Of a stretch of 64,000 nucleotides of DNA, positions 8,504 to 17,102 are shown in pieces. The DNA lies in contig WQYI01000006.1 of assembly GCA_009781315.1 (NCBI GenBank), positions 1 through 64,000 on the forward strand. The letters run 5' to 3'. Origin of the DNA: Candidatus Endomicrobium embiratermitis (GTDB lineage: Bacteria > Elusimicrobiota > Endomicrobiia > Endomicrobiales > Endomicrobiaceae). The position numbers were made by a program, and so were the translations under genes. The notes beneath the pieces were generated by a model that worked only from the letters and a program-made list of their open reading frames with translations, made no database searches and was not told the DNA's origin. How positions within the stretch are numbered: position 1 is the stretch's first letter; every line of letters starts with the position of its first letter.

Positions 8504-8923
8504 ATGAACATATTGCAATTAAGAATAGCCTATGCGGACACAGATCAAATGGGAATGGTTTATTACGGAAATTATCTGACTTTTTTTGAAAGAGGCAGAA
8601 CCGAATTTTTAAGAGAAGTCGGGTTTGAATATAAGACTATTGAGGAAAGAGGTTTCTTTTTTCCGGTAATTCACGCGGAATGCGATTATTATTATCCGGC
8701 TAAATATGACGACTTAATAACCATAGAAACAAAACTTACGGAACTTACGGCCGCAAGCATAACCTGCTCTTACAAGGTAAAACTCGTGGATAAATTGCTG
8801 GCTGTCGGAAAAACAAAACACCCTTTTGTAAACAAAACGCTAAAACCAGTTCGTTTTCCGAAAGATATAAGGGAAATGTTTGAAAAACACCTTGAAAACG
8901 ACAAAGTGGAAAGTGAAAAGTGA
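8504..8923 (+). CDS. YbgC/FadM-family acyl-CoA thioesterase
   Basis: 139 aa from the ATG at 8504, preceded by ACGGAG at 7-base spacing. An upstream in-frame TTG lies inside the promoter region and was rejected. The hotdog-fold signature YADTDQMGMVYYGNYLTFFERGR is present with the catalytic Asp. Members hydrolyse short acyl-CoA or hydroxybenzoyl-CoA-type thioesters, and YbgC links to the Tol-Pal region in proteobacteria. No tol genes are nearby. Its last codons are repetitive (GTGGAAAGTGAAAAGTGA) and overlap the tadA start by 4 bases. Confidence 0.88.
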   Translation: MNILQLRIAYADTDQMGMVYYGNYLTFFERGRTEFLREVGFEYKTIEERGFFFPVIHAECDYYYPAKYDDLITIETKLTELTAASITCSYKVKLVDKLLAVGKTKHPFVNKTLKPVRFPKDIREMFEKHLENDKVESEK

Positions 8924-9390
8924 AAAGTTCAAATAATGAGTATTTCATTAAAGAAGCTTTAAAAGAAGCTCAAAAAGCTCAAGAGCTTGGAGAGGTGCCT
9001 GTGGGAGCGGTTATCGTAAAAGACAATAAAATAATCGCCAGAGGGTTTAACAGATGTATAACCGATAAAGACCCTACAGCCCATGCGGAAATCATCGCCT
9101 TAAGAAAAGCAGCAAAAAAAACAGGCAATTACCGTTTGAACGGCTGCGTCGTATATGTTACAATAGAACCGTGCGCGATGTGCGCGGGCGCTTTAGTAAA
9201 CGCGAGAATAGAAAAAATATTTTTCGGCGCATACGACAAAAAAGCCGGCGCGTGTAAAAGCGTATTTAAAATCGTAAACAATAAAAAACTCAATCACAGA
9301 ATAGAGTTTAAAAGCGATATACTAAAAAGCGAATGCGCCGGTATAATAAAAAAGTTCTTTGAAAAGAAGAGAATAGAGAACAGAGAATAG
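8920..9390 (+). CDS. tadA: tRNA-specific adenosine deaminase
   Basis: 156 aa beginning at GTG 8920, in a GTGA overlap with the previous stop. It is a zinc-dependent deaminase that makes inosine at the wobble position of tRNA-Arg(ACG). Zinc and catalytic residues are seen as H55-A-E57 (TAHAEIIALR) and C85-x-x-C88 (EPCAMCAGAL). The RIEKIFFGAYDKKAG segment is typical of TadA. A repeat-like GAGAATAGAGAA tail at its 3' end runs up to ssrA. Confidence 0.94.
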   Translation: MKSSNNEYFIKEALKEAQKAQELGEVPVGAVIVKDNKIIARGFNRCITDKDPTAHAEIIALRKAAKKTGNYRLNGCVVYVTIEPCAMCAGALVNARIEKIFFGAYDKKAGACKSVFKIVNNKKLNHRIEFKSDILKSECAGIIKKFFEKKRIENRE

Positions 9391-9400
9391 AGAAATTTGT

Positions 9401-9791
9401 GGGGGTGAACAGGGTTCGACGGGAGTGGACAGAGGCACAGACAGCAGGCCGGAGTTGGTCGATGGCTCCGTAAAAATCGACCAAAAATAAACAACGATAA
9501 AATCGTTCCAGTGCAGCACTTCAAACCCTTTATGGGTTTTGGAGTAATGCCAATAGCCGCTTAACGCGGCTTCGTTTTACCTGGGATACTCGCTATCGGG
9601 ATAAAACGTCAATGAGCGGGTTAGTTTTAAACGGCTTGTGCCGTCAGTTTAAGATGAAACCAAAACGGCGCTGGTTTATAACGTAATCCCGTCCGGTGAC
9701 GGCGTTATAAACGAGAAAAAATTTCCGGACTAAGCCTGTAGCGGTCTTGCCAAAACATTTTCGGACGCGGGTTCAATTCCCGCCACCTCCA
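9401..9791 (+). ncRNA. ssrA: Transfer-messenger RNA (tmRNA)
   Basis: The 5' end GGGGGTGAACAGGGTTCGAC and the 3' T-arm GGGTTCAATTCCC with CACCTCC close a 7-bp acceptor stem (9401-9407 with 9784-9790), followed by discriminator A9791. The open tag frame at 9490-9561 reads NNDKIVPV at its start and GVMPIAA at its end, then TAA (9562-9564). The exact resume codon (ATA 9487 or AAC 9490) cannot be fixed by eye. A perfect 3' CCA is not encoded (CCC is read). The gene's 3' end is the insertion site of the genomic island and is overlapped antisense by the recombinase gene. Confidence 0.95.
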
Positions 9792-11249
9792 CCCAACGGG
9801 ATTTTCAGTTAAAGCAGACTTAAAACTGCTTATAAAATGAGGCGTTTCTTTGATTTCAATAACTTTTTCTTTAAAAGTAAAGCCTTTTGGGCTTATTAAA
9901 CTCTGAACGCCTCTTTTTATTTCCAAATTTCCTACTTCCCAAATAATAGCAGCATTATTTATAAAAAATTTTACGAAGTCCCAACAATCTTCCGTAATCT
10001 TGTTTATTTTAGCTTCGTCCATTAAACAACCTTTCTTTTGCTGGATTTGAGTTTCCAACATTTCCATTTCTTTTTCGCCTAATTTTTTTATCGTAATATC
10101 TTCTTTGTCTCTCATTAAGCGGAGCGTGTCTAATTGCTGTTTTTCTAATGCGACAATCTCTGTTTCCAATCTTTTATTTTGCTCTGCAACATTAGCCGTC
10201 TTCTGCTCATAAATATCAAGTGCCATTTGCCTAAGCATTTCAAGGTGATCTTCTTTAACTTTTAATGTTTCTAAATAATTTGAATAGGCTTCTTCTACTT
10301 GCTGTTTTGGATAGCGACTGCACTTACTTTGACAATGATAATAAGCATATTTTTTCTTAGCCATACTTCCGGTCATTTTATGTTCTTTGTCACCGCAGTA
10401 AACATAATCTATCAATGGGAATACAGGGTTTTCATAGTTTCTATTTTTGTTATTACTGCTTCTTTTATCTAATCTATTTTGAACAGACCAAAACAATTCT
10501 TCTGAAATAATAGGCTCGTGAATGCCTTTTATTAACTTTCCTTCAGTGTTATACGTTAAACCACAATACAAAGCGTTTTTTATGCGTTTCTCAAACGTTT
10601 GAGGTGGTATTTTAATACCTGTTTCCTTTTTCATAATTTCTATAACTTGAACCTGATTATACCCGTCATTTAATAATTCAAAAATCCTCTTTACTTTAGG
10701 AGCATCATTGTTAGGATAAATTTGTTTTTTATTTGTAAGCTTATTTATGCCTATAGAATACCCGAATGTCTTATGGTAATAGCGTCCGCTGTTTTTAGCG
10801 GCTCTTACGCCGTCATTAATTCGCTCGCCTATTCTGTCGCTTTCAAACTCGGCAAAGCCTGCTTCTATGGTTTTCATTAATTTACCAGTGCTTGTATCTG
10901 TTTTTACGCCGTCAGTAAATATAATTTCAATGTTCTTCTTTTTAAAGGCGTTAGAAAGATAAGCATAATCACCAGCATTTCTTGTAAATCTGTCTAACTT
11001 ATAACAGATAATAGCTGAAACATTGTTATTTTTATCATAGCAGTATTCAGTCAATAACTTTAATTGCGTTCTATCTGTAGTCCTACCGCTTGCCCCCTCT
11101 TCTCTGAATACAGCAACGACATTAAAACCATTCCTCTTAGCAAATTCTAAACACATATTTTCTTGATGAACTAAACTTTCACCACCTTTTGCCTGTTCTG
11201 GCGTTGAAACTCTTGTATATACAACAACATTTCTATGTTCTCCATTCAT
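9705..11249 (-). CDS. Large serine recombinase (site-specific integrase)
   Basis: 514 aa. The resolvase domain carries the catalytic Ser in YTRVSTPEQ (S15), with REEGASGRTTDR and YKLDRFTRN following. A recombinase domain, a zinc ribbon (YVYCGDKEHK...YYHCQSKC, about residues 280-310) and a coiled coil (about 335-405) complete the large-serine-integrase layout. It catalyses integration and excision of the island. The last 32 residues after ALTENP are encoded by attL and by the reverse strand of the tmRNA (WRWRELNPRPK...), so they exist only in the integrated state. In the predicted circle the frame would close after about six residues (VRWRGK). Confidence 0.93.
   Translation of the reverse strand: MNGEHRNVVVYTRVSTPEQAKGGESLVHQENMCLEFAKRNGFNVVAVFREEGASGRTTDRTQLKLLTEYCYDKNNNVSAIICYKLDRFTRNAGDYAYLSNAFKKKNIEIIFTDGVKTDTSTGKLMKTIEAGFAEFESDRIGERINDGVRAAKNSGRYYHKTFGYSIGINKLTNKKQIYPNNDAPKVKRIFELLNDGYNQVQVIEIMKKETGIKIPPQTFEKRIKNALYCGLTYNTEGKLIKGIHEPIISEELFWSVQNRLDKRSSNNKNRNYENPVFPLIDYVYCGDKEHKMTGSMAKKKYAYYHCQSKCSRYPKQQVEEAYSNYLETLKVKEDHLEMLRQMALDIYEQKTANVAEQNKRLETEIVALEKQQLDTLRLMRDKEDITIKKLGEKEMEMLETQIQQKKGCLMDEAKINKITEDCWDFVKFFINNAAIIWEVGNLEIKRGVQSLISPKGFTFKEKVIEIKETPHFISSFKSALTENPVGWRWRELNPRPKMFWQDRYRLSPEIFSRL
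9796..9827. other. attL of the ssrA island
   Basis: Left copy of the 32-bp direct repeat, 4 bases past the tmRNA discriminator base. It is also coding: antisense to the tmRNA direction it encodes SFKSALTENP of the recombinase C-terminus. The crossover dinucleotide within the core cannot be fixed from one sequence. Confidence 0.85.
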
Positions 11250-11267
11250 AAAAACTCCAATACAATT

Positions 11268-11648
11268 TTATTTTTCTCTTTTATCTTCAGGTAATTTGTC
11301 ATATTTGCCTGCCAAAAATATTTCTAAAAAAGCATAGTTTTTATCGTCGCTGTCTTTAATTTCAATATCTCTATTTCTTTGCCGCATTGCTATATACATA
11401 TCAACGATACTACTTATAGCCTTATGACTTTCTTGTATAAGTTTTGCTTTTTCTTCATCACTGCCATTTTTAAGATACTTGCTATATTTGGGTATCCGCT
11501 TATTATTTTCTTCATTTTCTCTAAGTTCCTTTTGAACCTCATCAACAACATTTATTTTCTTATGCGTGCAAAACTCAATATCATTGCCTTTTTCAGCAGG
11601 CAATTTTTTTGAATTTAAAATAGAAAAATCCTTTTTCTGCTTAACCAT
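11268..11648 (-). CDS. Hypothetical island protein
   Basis: 126 aa, highly charged and mostly helical, with no signal peptide or membrane segment. It begins MVKQKKDFSILNSKK. A helical section (VDMYIAMRQRNRDIEIKDSDDKNYAFLEIFLAGKYDKL) occupies the C-terminus. It ends 18 bases before the recombinase start on the same strand, so it could be cotranscribed and act as an accessory or directionality factor. That role is only a positional guess. I do not recognise the family. Confidence 0.6.
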   Translation of the reverse strand: MVKQKKDFSILNSKKLPAEKGNDIEFCTHKKINVVDEVQKELRENEENNKRIPKYSKYLKNGSDEEKAKLIQESHKAISSIVDMYIAMRQRNRDIEIKDSDDKNYAFLEIFLAGKYDKLPEDKREK

Positions 11649-11699
11649 TTGAAAGCATTAAACAAAAACAGGATTAAAACTTAGATGTCAGAAAGTTAG

Positions 11700-12521
11700 C
11701 TAACTTTTTGTCCCTTTTTTGGCTCTGACACTAAAGATATAGTTTGCCCTTTGGTATGCCTTAAATACATTTTCTTTTGTATATACGAGAGAATCAGCAC
11801 TACCATTATAATATTTATCACTCATAGCTTCTGCAATATATTCAAATTTTTTACCTTCTTGCCGAAGCCTCACAATTTCTAAATGTTTTTTAGATATTTT
11901 AAAATTGTCTCTTTTAATCATTTCTGTTTTGCTTTTGACAAGATTACTTCGTTTCTTTAAAAAATCTATAACAGCTCCTGCCGTAATGTTAGAGGATATT
12001 TGGATATTTACAGTATTATAATTTTCTTCATCGGGAATGTTTTTATCTTTAATTACTATTTTATCTGTTTCGGTATCAGTAGTTATTTTTATGTCGGGTT
12101 GTATCAAAGGAAGAAATATAGCATTGTAATAAGAGATAAAGGGTATTTGTTTAAATAGCTCCTTATGGACTACATATTTTTCATTTATTGTTGCTCGCGA
12201 TATTCTTATTCCAAAAGCAGAACTATTAATTTGTTTAACTAAATCCGGCGGGGAAATAAGCGTCGAACGCTTTAAATCGTATTCATTGAGGATAGGTTGT
12301 TCAAATAATCCCTTATTTTTTCTAAACCATAGTATAAATTTTTCAAAGTCAGCATTATACTCAAGAGCTTTTGCCATATTTAGTGCGGTTTGGTATTCGT
12401 CTTTTAATTCTTTGTATGCGATTTTATTAGGTATAAGACGATAAATATTCTCAATGGTTTTTGTAGCTGAGGTGGGTTGATATTTGTAATTTAGCGTGTG
12501 AGATATGAAGTCTAATTTCAT
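11700..12521 (-). CDS. Hypothetical island protein with C-terminal HTH-like segment
   Basis: 273 aa, soluble, not recognised. Residues about 207-245 (KKHLEIVRLRQEGKKFEYIAE...) have the spacing of a helix-turn-helix and are followed by a basic tail ending RAKKGTKS. The N-terminal 120 residues are helical and aromatic-rich. It lies upstream of the recombinase and the 126-aa gene on the same strand, so it could regulate the element or start its replication. Both are inferences from position. An about 180-base AT-rich gap separates it from the ADP-ribosylglycohydrolase gene. Confidence 0.55.
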   Translation of the reverse strand: MKLDFISHTLNYKYQPTSATKTIENIYRLIPNKIAYKELKDEYQTALNMAKALEYNADFEKFILWFRKNKGLFEQPILNEYDLKRSTLISPPDLVKQINSSAFGIRISRATINEKYVVHKELFKQIPFISYYNAIFLPLIQPDIKITTDTETDKIVIKDKNIPDEENYNTVNIQISSNITAGAVIDFLKKRSNLVKSKTEMIKRDNFKISKKHLEIVRLRQEGKKFEYIAEAMSDKYYNGSADSLVYTKENVFKAYQRANYIFSVRAKKGTKS

Positions 12522-12704
12522 AAAACCCCCATTCAGAAGTTAAATTTTATACAAATATTTTACAAAATTTAAAAAGCCGAATAGTATGGGGTGACCTTTT
12601 TAACTTTGTGCTGTTCTTATACACATTGAATTTTCAATGCTTTTAGACGGATTTTGCGAAAATATTATTTTCACTCGGTGTTTTGGCTTTTTTTAACATA
12701 TACT

Positions 12705-13508
12705 TTACAGCAAAATTTTAGGAGTATAAATCTTTTCAAAGTCTAATAAAATTTGTTTTAAAGGCTTATCAAGGTAGGTTAATGCTTTTTCTCTTATATC
12801 GTTTGTAATGCCGTAATAAGCTTCCGCTATACTGCCCGTAATAGCCCCTATTGTATCGCTGTCCCCACCAATAGATATTGCTTTTCTTATAGCGTCTTCA
12901 AAACTTGTTGATTCCAAAAATGCCGTTATTGCTTGCGGAACTGTTCCCTGACAAGTTTCGTCAAATTTATAATCTTCCCTTATTTCGTCAAGTGTAAAAT
13001 CTAAATCGTAATAATTATCGTCAATGTATTTTCTAATTTCAAATACTGTTTTGCCTTGCCTAGCCATAAAAATAGAAATCGCTGTTGCCTCTGCCCCTTT
13101 TAATCCTTCCTCGTGGTTATGAGATATTTCTGTTACTTTTTTAGACAAAAGTTTTACTTCTTCAAGCGTTTTAGCTGCCCAACCGCACGCACTTACTCGC
13201 ATTGCCGCACCGTTTCCATAGCTGTTATAAGGTTTTGGGTTATCATAATGAAAAATCCAACGATAAAAATAATCGCCATAACCGCAATTTGGATAGTTGC
13301 GTCCTATGCTTTGCATATATTTTATCGTTGTATCGCTTAAATGCGAGTAATCGCCTTTACTTTCAATAATAGCTTTCGCTATTGCAATCGACATAACACT
13401 ATCATCGGTAAAAAAGCAATCTGCTGAAAACAAATCAAATGCTTTTACTTTTTCGTCATCAAATTCAAAACGAGAGCCAACAATATCCCCAACAATTGCA
13501 CCTAACAT
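12705..13508 (-). CDS. ADP-ribosylglycohydrolase family protein
   Basis: 267 aa from the ATG at 13508, chosen because AGGGAG lies 8 bases upstream; an in-frame GTG is 9 bases earlier. It has the DraG/ARH fold signatures: MLGAIVGDIVGS at the N-terminus, FTDDSVMSIAIAKA (metal-binding Thr-Asp-Asp) near residue 35, and SIGGDSDTIGAITGSIAEA near 213, which carries the second metal site. The family removes ADP-ribose from proteins or nucleic acids. It is placed 63 bases after the restriction enzyme gene on the same strand, inside a mobile island. It may reverse a toxin-type modification or be a general cargo enzyme; no ADP-ribosyltransferase is visible. Confidence 0.88.
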   Translation of the reverse strand: MLGAIVGDIVGSRFEFDDEKVKAFDLFSADCFFTDDSVMSIAIAKAIIESKGDYSHLSDTTIKYMQSIGRNYPNCGYGDYFYRWIFHYDNPKPYNSYGNGAAMRVSACGWAAKTLEEVKLLSKKVTEISHNHEEGLKGAEATAISIFMARQGKTVFEIRKYIDDNYYDLDFTLDEIREDYKFDETCQGTVPQAITAFLESTSFEDAIRKAISIGGDSDTIGAITGSIAEAYYGITNDIREKALTYLDKPLKQILLDFEKIYTPKILL

Positions 13509-13571
13509 ATTAACCACTCCCTTTTATCTGCTGTTTAAGCCGTGAAAACGCTGTTTTTAGCCCGAAAATAC

Positions 13572-16500
13572 TTAATTTTGACCATTTGTCCTGACTAAGT
13601 TGTAAAACTCCGATTTTTCGCAATATAATTTTATATCCTCTGCCTTATTTAGACCTAGACTTTTAATAGGGATGCCAAAGTATAATGCAAATACCAAGTC
13701 GTCAATATACGACTTTATTTTATCTTGGTAATCAGTATCAACAATTTTTAAATTTTTAAGTTCCGATAAAGATATACGCCTTTCGCTTAATAGTAAGCCA
13801 TATTTATCCTCTATTGCTTTGCTTACTGCCGATAATAATTCTTTTGGTATTTGTAAGGCATACTCACTATCGTTTAAAACTAATTTTTCATTTTTTATCT
13901 CTACCGAATCAAACTGTTGTTTTGTTATTTTTGAAAAGTCTAATATATCCTTTAATAATAAATTTTCTTTGGATAATAATGAAGTAATTTGATTTATTAC
14001 CTCGACTTTAATGTGTTGATTCTCTTTTGAGATTTTAGGAATGCGAATATATTGCTTTATAGATGTAATACTTGCAATTAGCAAGGCTTCGCTATCTATT
14101 TTAAGGAAATTGTTTAATAATAAAATATTTATAGGGCTATTTAGCAACGATAATAAATATAATATTTCTTCTTTATTATCTGAGGATATTATTAACCAAT
14201 TTGAACCAACCATAAGGTTTTTATAATCAGAAAAGTAAAACTTTAACTTTGTATAACTCCATACAATTTTATACTGCTTTTGAAAAACTGGTAAGCCTTG
14301 TGAGCCTTGTGGAATTACAAAGTTTTTTCTGTTTATAAAATATTCCTCATACCCTACATTATATTGCTTAGACGATTTTGCAATTTTAAAGTTATCTGCG
14401 TTATTACTATCTTCTCTATTGTTTCTATCAAACACAAAACCTTTGTCCAAACAAATTTCGTCATAGTTTGCTAATACAGTTCTTCTGTAGTCTTCTATAG
14501 AATATGAGTTGTTCTTATATACCTCATAAAAGTTAATAAACTCTTCGTTTTGTTTTATAAAATTCCAATTTTCAACCTTTTGTAAAAGCTCTTCTTGCTC
14601 TACATAATTGACACTCTTTTTCCTGGAATGTAAAAACTTTTCAAAGTCAACATCGTCATAGTTATCATAATTTACTACTTTAACTTTATGATTATTTTTA
14701 GGCTCTTTCCTTGTCAAAATAAAAATTAGAGAACTTGTTGAAACAGGCTTTTTCTGCTTTAGCCCTCTACCTACAAACATCTTGCCTGCGAAAGTGATTA
14801 TGGTATCAATGGTGGTGTGTTTTGCAAAAAAATATCTCAAAACATCTAAATCATTCGCGGTTAAAATTGTTTGTGGAATTATGTAGCATATTTTACCGCC
14901 CTCTTTTAACAAACCTAGACCTAGAGCACAAAAGAAAGAATAAAGATTTGGTTTTGGAGAATAAGGCTTTATTCTATTAGGAACAGTATTAAGATTTATC
15001 CCATACATATTATTCATAGACATCTTTTTTTCTTTTATTAATTGCGTAAATAATATTTTTTGTTTGCAACTTTCGTTATATCCTATGTATGGTGGATTGC
15101 CAATTACAAAGTCAAAACGCCGCCTATATGCATCAACTAAACTTTCTTTCATTTCTTTTAAATCATCTTCGTCTCTTATATAGCTTGCATATCCGATTTT
15201 TGTTATATTCCTAAATAGTGGCAAGTCATTTTCTTTTGAGTTTAATTTTGTGTCTGAAAATTCGGCTATACTGTCATTTGTTTTGAATAGTTTAATTTTC
15301 TTATCAATAGGATTGTTGTATTGTTCATTTACAATTATCGGTAGAAGCCTCATTAGTATGCTCATTTCTGCCAAATATAACGGAAATTCTGCTATATCCA
15401 ATCCAAAAATATTATTATTCACTAAATCTTCTATTAGTTTTGCCTTGCTTTCGCTTTCATCATATATGGAATCTATTAACCTATCAACCGCACTATACAA
15501 AAAAGTTCCACTTCCGCAAGACGGATCTATCAAAGATATATTTTTATCGTCTGCCTTGTTTTTATATCTCTTTAAAATCTCATTTTTTGTAAACCCTATC
15601 TCGTCCAACATAAAATTCACTACCGCTGGGTCTGTAAAAAATTGTCCCTTATTTGTATCTTCGTATAGTTCCTTTAAATAGTTTTCATAAATATACCCAA
15701 AGATATCGTTTTTAATTTTTGAAAAATTATATTTTTTTATAAAAACGACTATATCCAGCCAAGGGGAAACATCAGCTACTGTTTTTTTAGGGCTTTTAAG
15801 GATATTCTCTAATTTGCTTGAAATGAATTCCTGTTCTTCTAAAAAAGGGCGGTATATCTTGTCAGATATAAATTTTGAAATGCTCGAAACTTGGTTTAAT
15901 ATTTCGCCGTATATGCCACTTTTTAAACCCTTATGTATTTCTTCAAGCCGTTCTTTAAACTCACTGTCAAAATTGCTATAACAATTATCAACCAGAGTTT
16001 TGTATAGAATGAATTGTATAAAATAGGCATATGTTATTTCGGTAGCTTTTTTAGAAGCTTCTTTTTTATCAAAAGCGTTAAAATAACCTTCAATATTTAA
16101 CTTATTTTTAAAATTTGAGATTAGCTTTGTGATATCTTCAAAAAATAGTTGTCTGTCTTCCTCTATGTTAATGCTATCGTAGGGAGAGTTAAATAATGAC
16201 TGTTGTCCCTGACCTTCGAAATATGACAAGTAGTAGTTTTCAGGTTTTGTGTATTCTGACCAAAAGGTTTGAAAGACATCGTTATTTTCAATTATGTCGT
16301 TAAGATAAAATTCTTTGAAAGCTGTGTTGTTGTAAAATCTCCATTTTTCGCCGTCGGTTAAAATGCCATATTTTTTATCTCTTTCAAGCTGATACCTGTA
16401 TAGTTGCTTTTCTCCTGCTTTAATATTGCCGTATTTTTCAACTTCAACAGGTATTTCTATGTCATTGTTGTGTGCCCATAAAACAAAATCAGCTTGTCCG

Positions 16501-16706
16501 CCTTTTCCGATTTTTCTTGCTTCCCGTATAAATTCGTTTTTTCTTTTATCTCTTTTTGTTGATTCTTTGCCTTCATCAAGCCCAAAAATATCTTTACATT
16601 CAAAAACTTTTTGGACAAAGTTTTGCAATCCGCCAACTTCTTTACGCGCAAAACTGCTTTTTTCCTGTGTCCAAAGAGCGCTTAGTTCTTCCATTGTATA
16701 AGGCAT
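13572..16706 (-). CDS. Type IIG-like restriction-modification enzyme (N6-adenine methylase fused to nuclease)
   Basis: 1044 aa from the ATG at 16706, which has AGGAG 5 bases upstream; the longer TTG reading has no such site and lies in a structured leader. In order: a nuclease-like N-domain (ADFVLW at about 72, then PVEVEK at about 86-91, a PD-(D/E)xK-type arrangement), a helical region, the SAM motif DPSCGSGTF (394-402), the catalytic NPPY (537-540), and a C-terminal target-recognition region. One chain would both methylate and cut DNA. No separate specificity subunit is present. The island's ADP-ribosylglycohydrolase follows on the same strand. Confidence 0.88.
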   Translation of the reverse strand: MPYTMEELSALWTQEKSSFARKEVGGLQNFVQKVFECKDIFGLDEGKESTKRDKRKNEFIREARKIGKGGQADFVLWAHNNDIEIPVEVEKYGNIKAGEKQLYRYQLERDKKYGILTDGEKWRFYNNTAFKEFYLNDIIENNDVFQTFWSEYTKPENYYLSYFEGQGQQSLFNSPYDSINIEEDRQLFFEDITKLISNFKNKLNIEGYFNAFDKKEASKKATEITYAYFIQFILYKTLVDNCYSNFDSEFKERLEEIHKGLKSGIYGEILNQVSSISKFISDKIYRPFLEEQEFISSKLENILKSPKKTVADVSPWLDIVVFIKKYNFSKIKNDIFGYIYENYLKELYEDTNKGQFFTDPAVVNFMLDEIGFTKNEILKRYKNKADDKNISLIDPSCGSGTFLYSAVDRLIDSIYDESESKAKLIEDLVNNNIFGLDIAEFPLYLAEMSILMRLLPIIVNEQYNNPIDKKIKLFKTNDSIAEFSDTKLNSKENDLPLFRNITKIGYASYIRDEDDLKEMKESLVDAYRRRFDFVIGNPPYIGYNESCKQKILFTQLIKEKKMSMNNMYGINLNTVPNRIKPYSPKPNLYSFFCALGLGLLKEGGKICYIIPQTILTANDLDVLRYFFAKHTTIDTIITFAGKMFVGRGLKQKKPVSTSSLIFILTRKEPKNNHKVKVVNYDNYDDVDFEKFLHSRKKSVNYVEQEELLQKVENWNFIKQNEEFINFYEVYKNNSYSIEDYRRTVLANYDEICLDKGFVFDRNNREDSNNADNFKIAKSSKQYNVGYEEYFINRKNFVIPQGSQGLPVFQKQYKIVWSYTKLKFYFSDYKNLMVGSNWLIISSDNKEEILYLLSLLNSPINILLLNNFLKIDSEALLIASITSIKQYIRIPKISKENQHIKVEVINQITSLLSKENLLLKDILDFSKITKQQFDSVEIKNEKLVLNDSEYALQIPKELLSAVSKAIEDKYGLLLSERRISLSELKNLKIVDTDYQDKIKSYIDDLVFALYFGIPIKSLGLNKAEDIKLYCEKSEFYNLVRTNGQN

Positions 16707-16736
16707 TCTAACTCCTAAAGGTGCCTTAAAAAAGAA

Positions 16737-16866
16737 GGCGACCTCTTTATTTATGCGGTTATCAGTCCCACAAATAAAAAAGGTCGCCAAGGTTTCGTAT
16801 GCCGTCCGAAGACGGCATACTACTCCCTATAAACATAAGCGACTTTTTTTGGGCTGATAACCGTAT
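16737..16866. repeat. Nested inverted repeats in the leader of the restriction enzyme gene
   Basis: Three pairings are seen. GGCGACC (16737-16743) faces GGTCGCC (16782-16788) and the arms extend as TCTTTATTT/AAATAAAAAA. CGGTTATCAGTCCCA (16756-16770) faces TGGGCTGATAACCG (16850-16863) with one bulge. GTATGCCGTC/GACGGCATAC (16797-16820) forms a perfect 10-bp stem with a CGAA tetraloop. The first two pairings are crossed, so in RNA they would be alternative folds or a pseudoknot. The block lies between the divergent restriction enzyme and Mrr-like genes. In the 396-base gap nothing coding is seen. Confidence 0.8.
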
Positions 16867-17102
16867 CTGTATTGCTACAAATAGGAGAAAGGCATTGTAA
16901 AACAACCCTTTCCACCAAAAAAGTCAATATTAAGTTTTAAGCCTTTTACAGCTTACACATACGACAAATATTCCTCAAATTTAACTTGCTTGTATTATAT
17001 AAAACCAACCCCATAATTACAAATTTTTAATCCTGTAAGATTTATTTATAAAAGCTTAAATGATATACTTTATAAAATCTATGTTATATACAGGAGTTTT
17101 CT

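Noticed and set aside
9294-9524. Minus-strand open frame over tadA 3' end and tmRNA
   Set aside because: It is antisense to two well-supported genes, has Cys/Pro/Leu composition typical of a shadow frame, and no ribosome site.
16707-16790. Extra 28 codons at the start of the Type IIG enzyme
   Set aside because: They begin at a TTG without a ribosome site and lie inside the inverted-repeat leader; the ATG at 16706 has AGGAG at good spacing.
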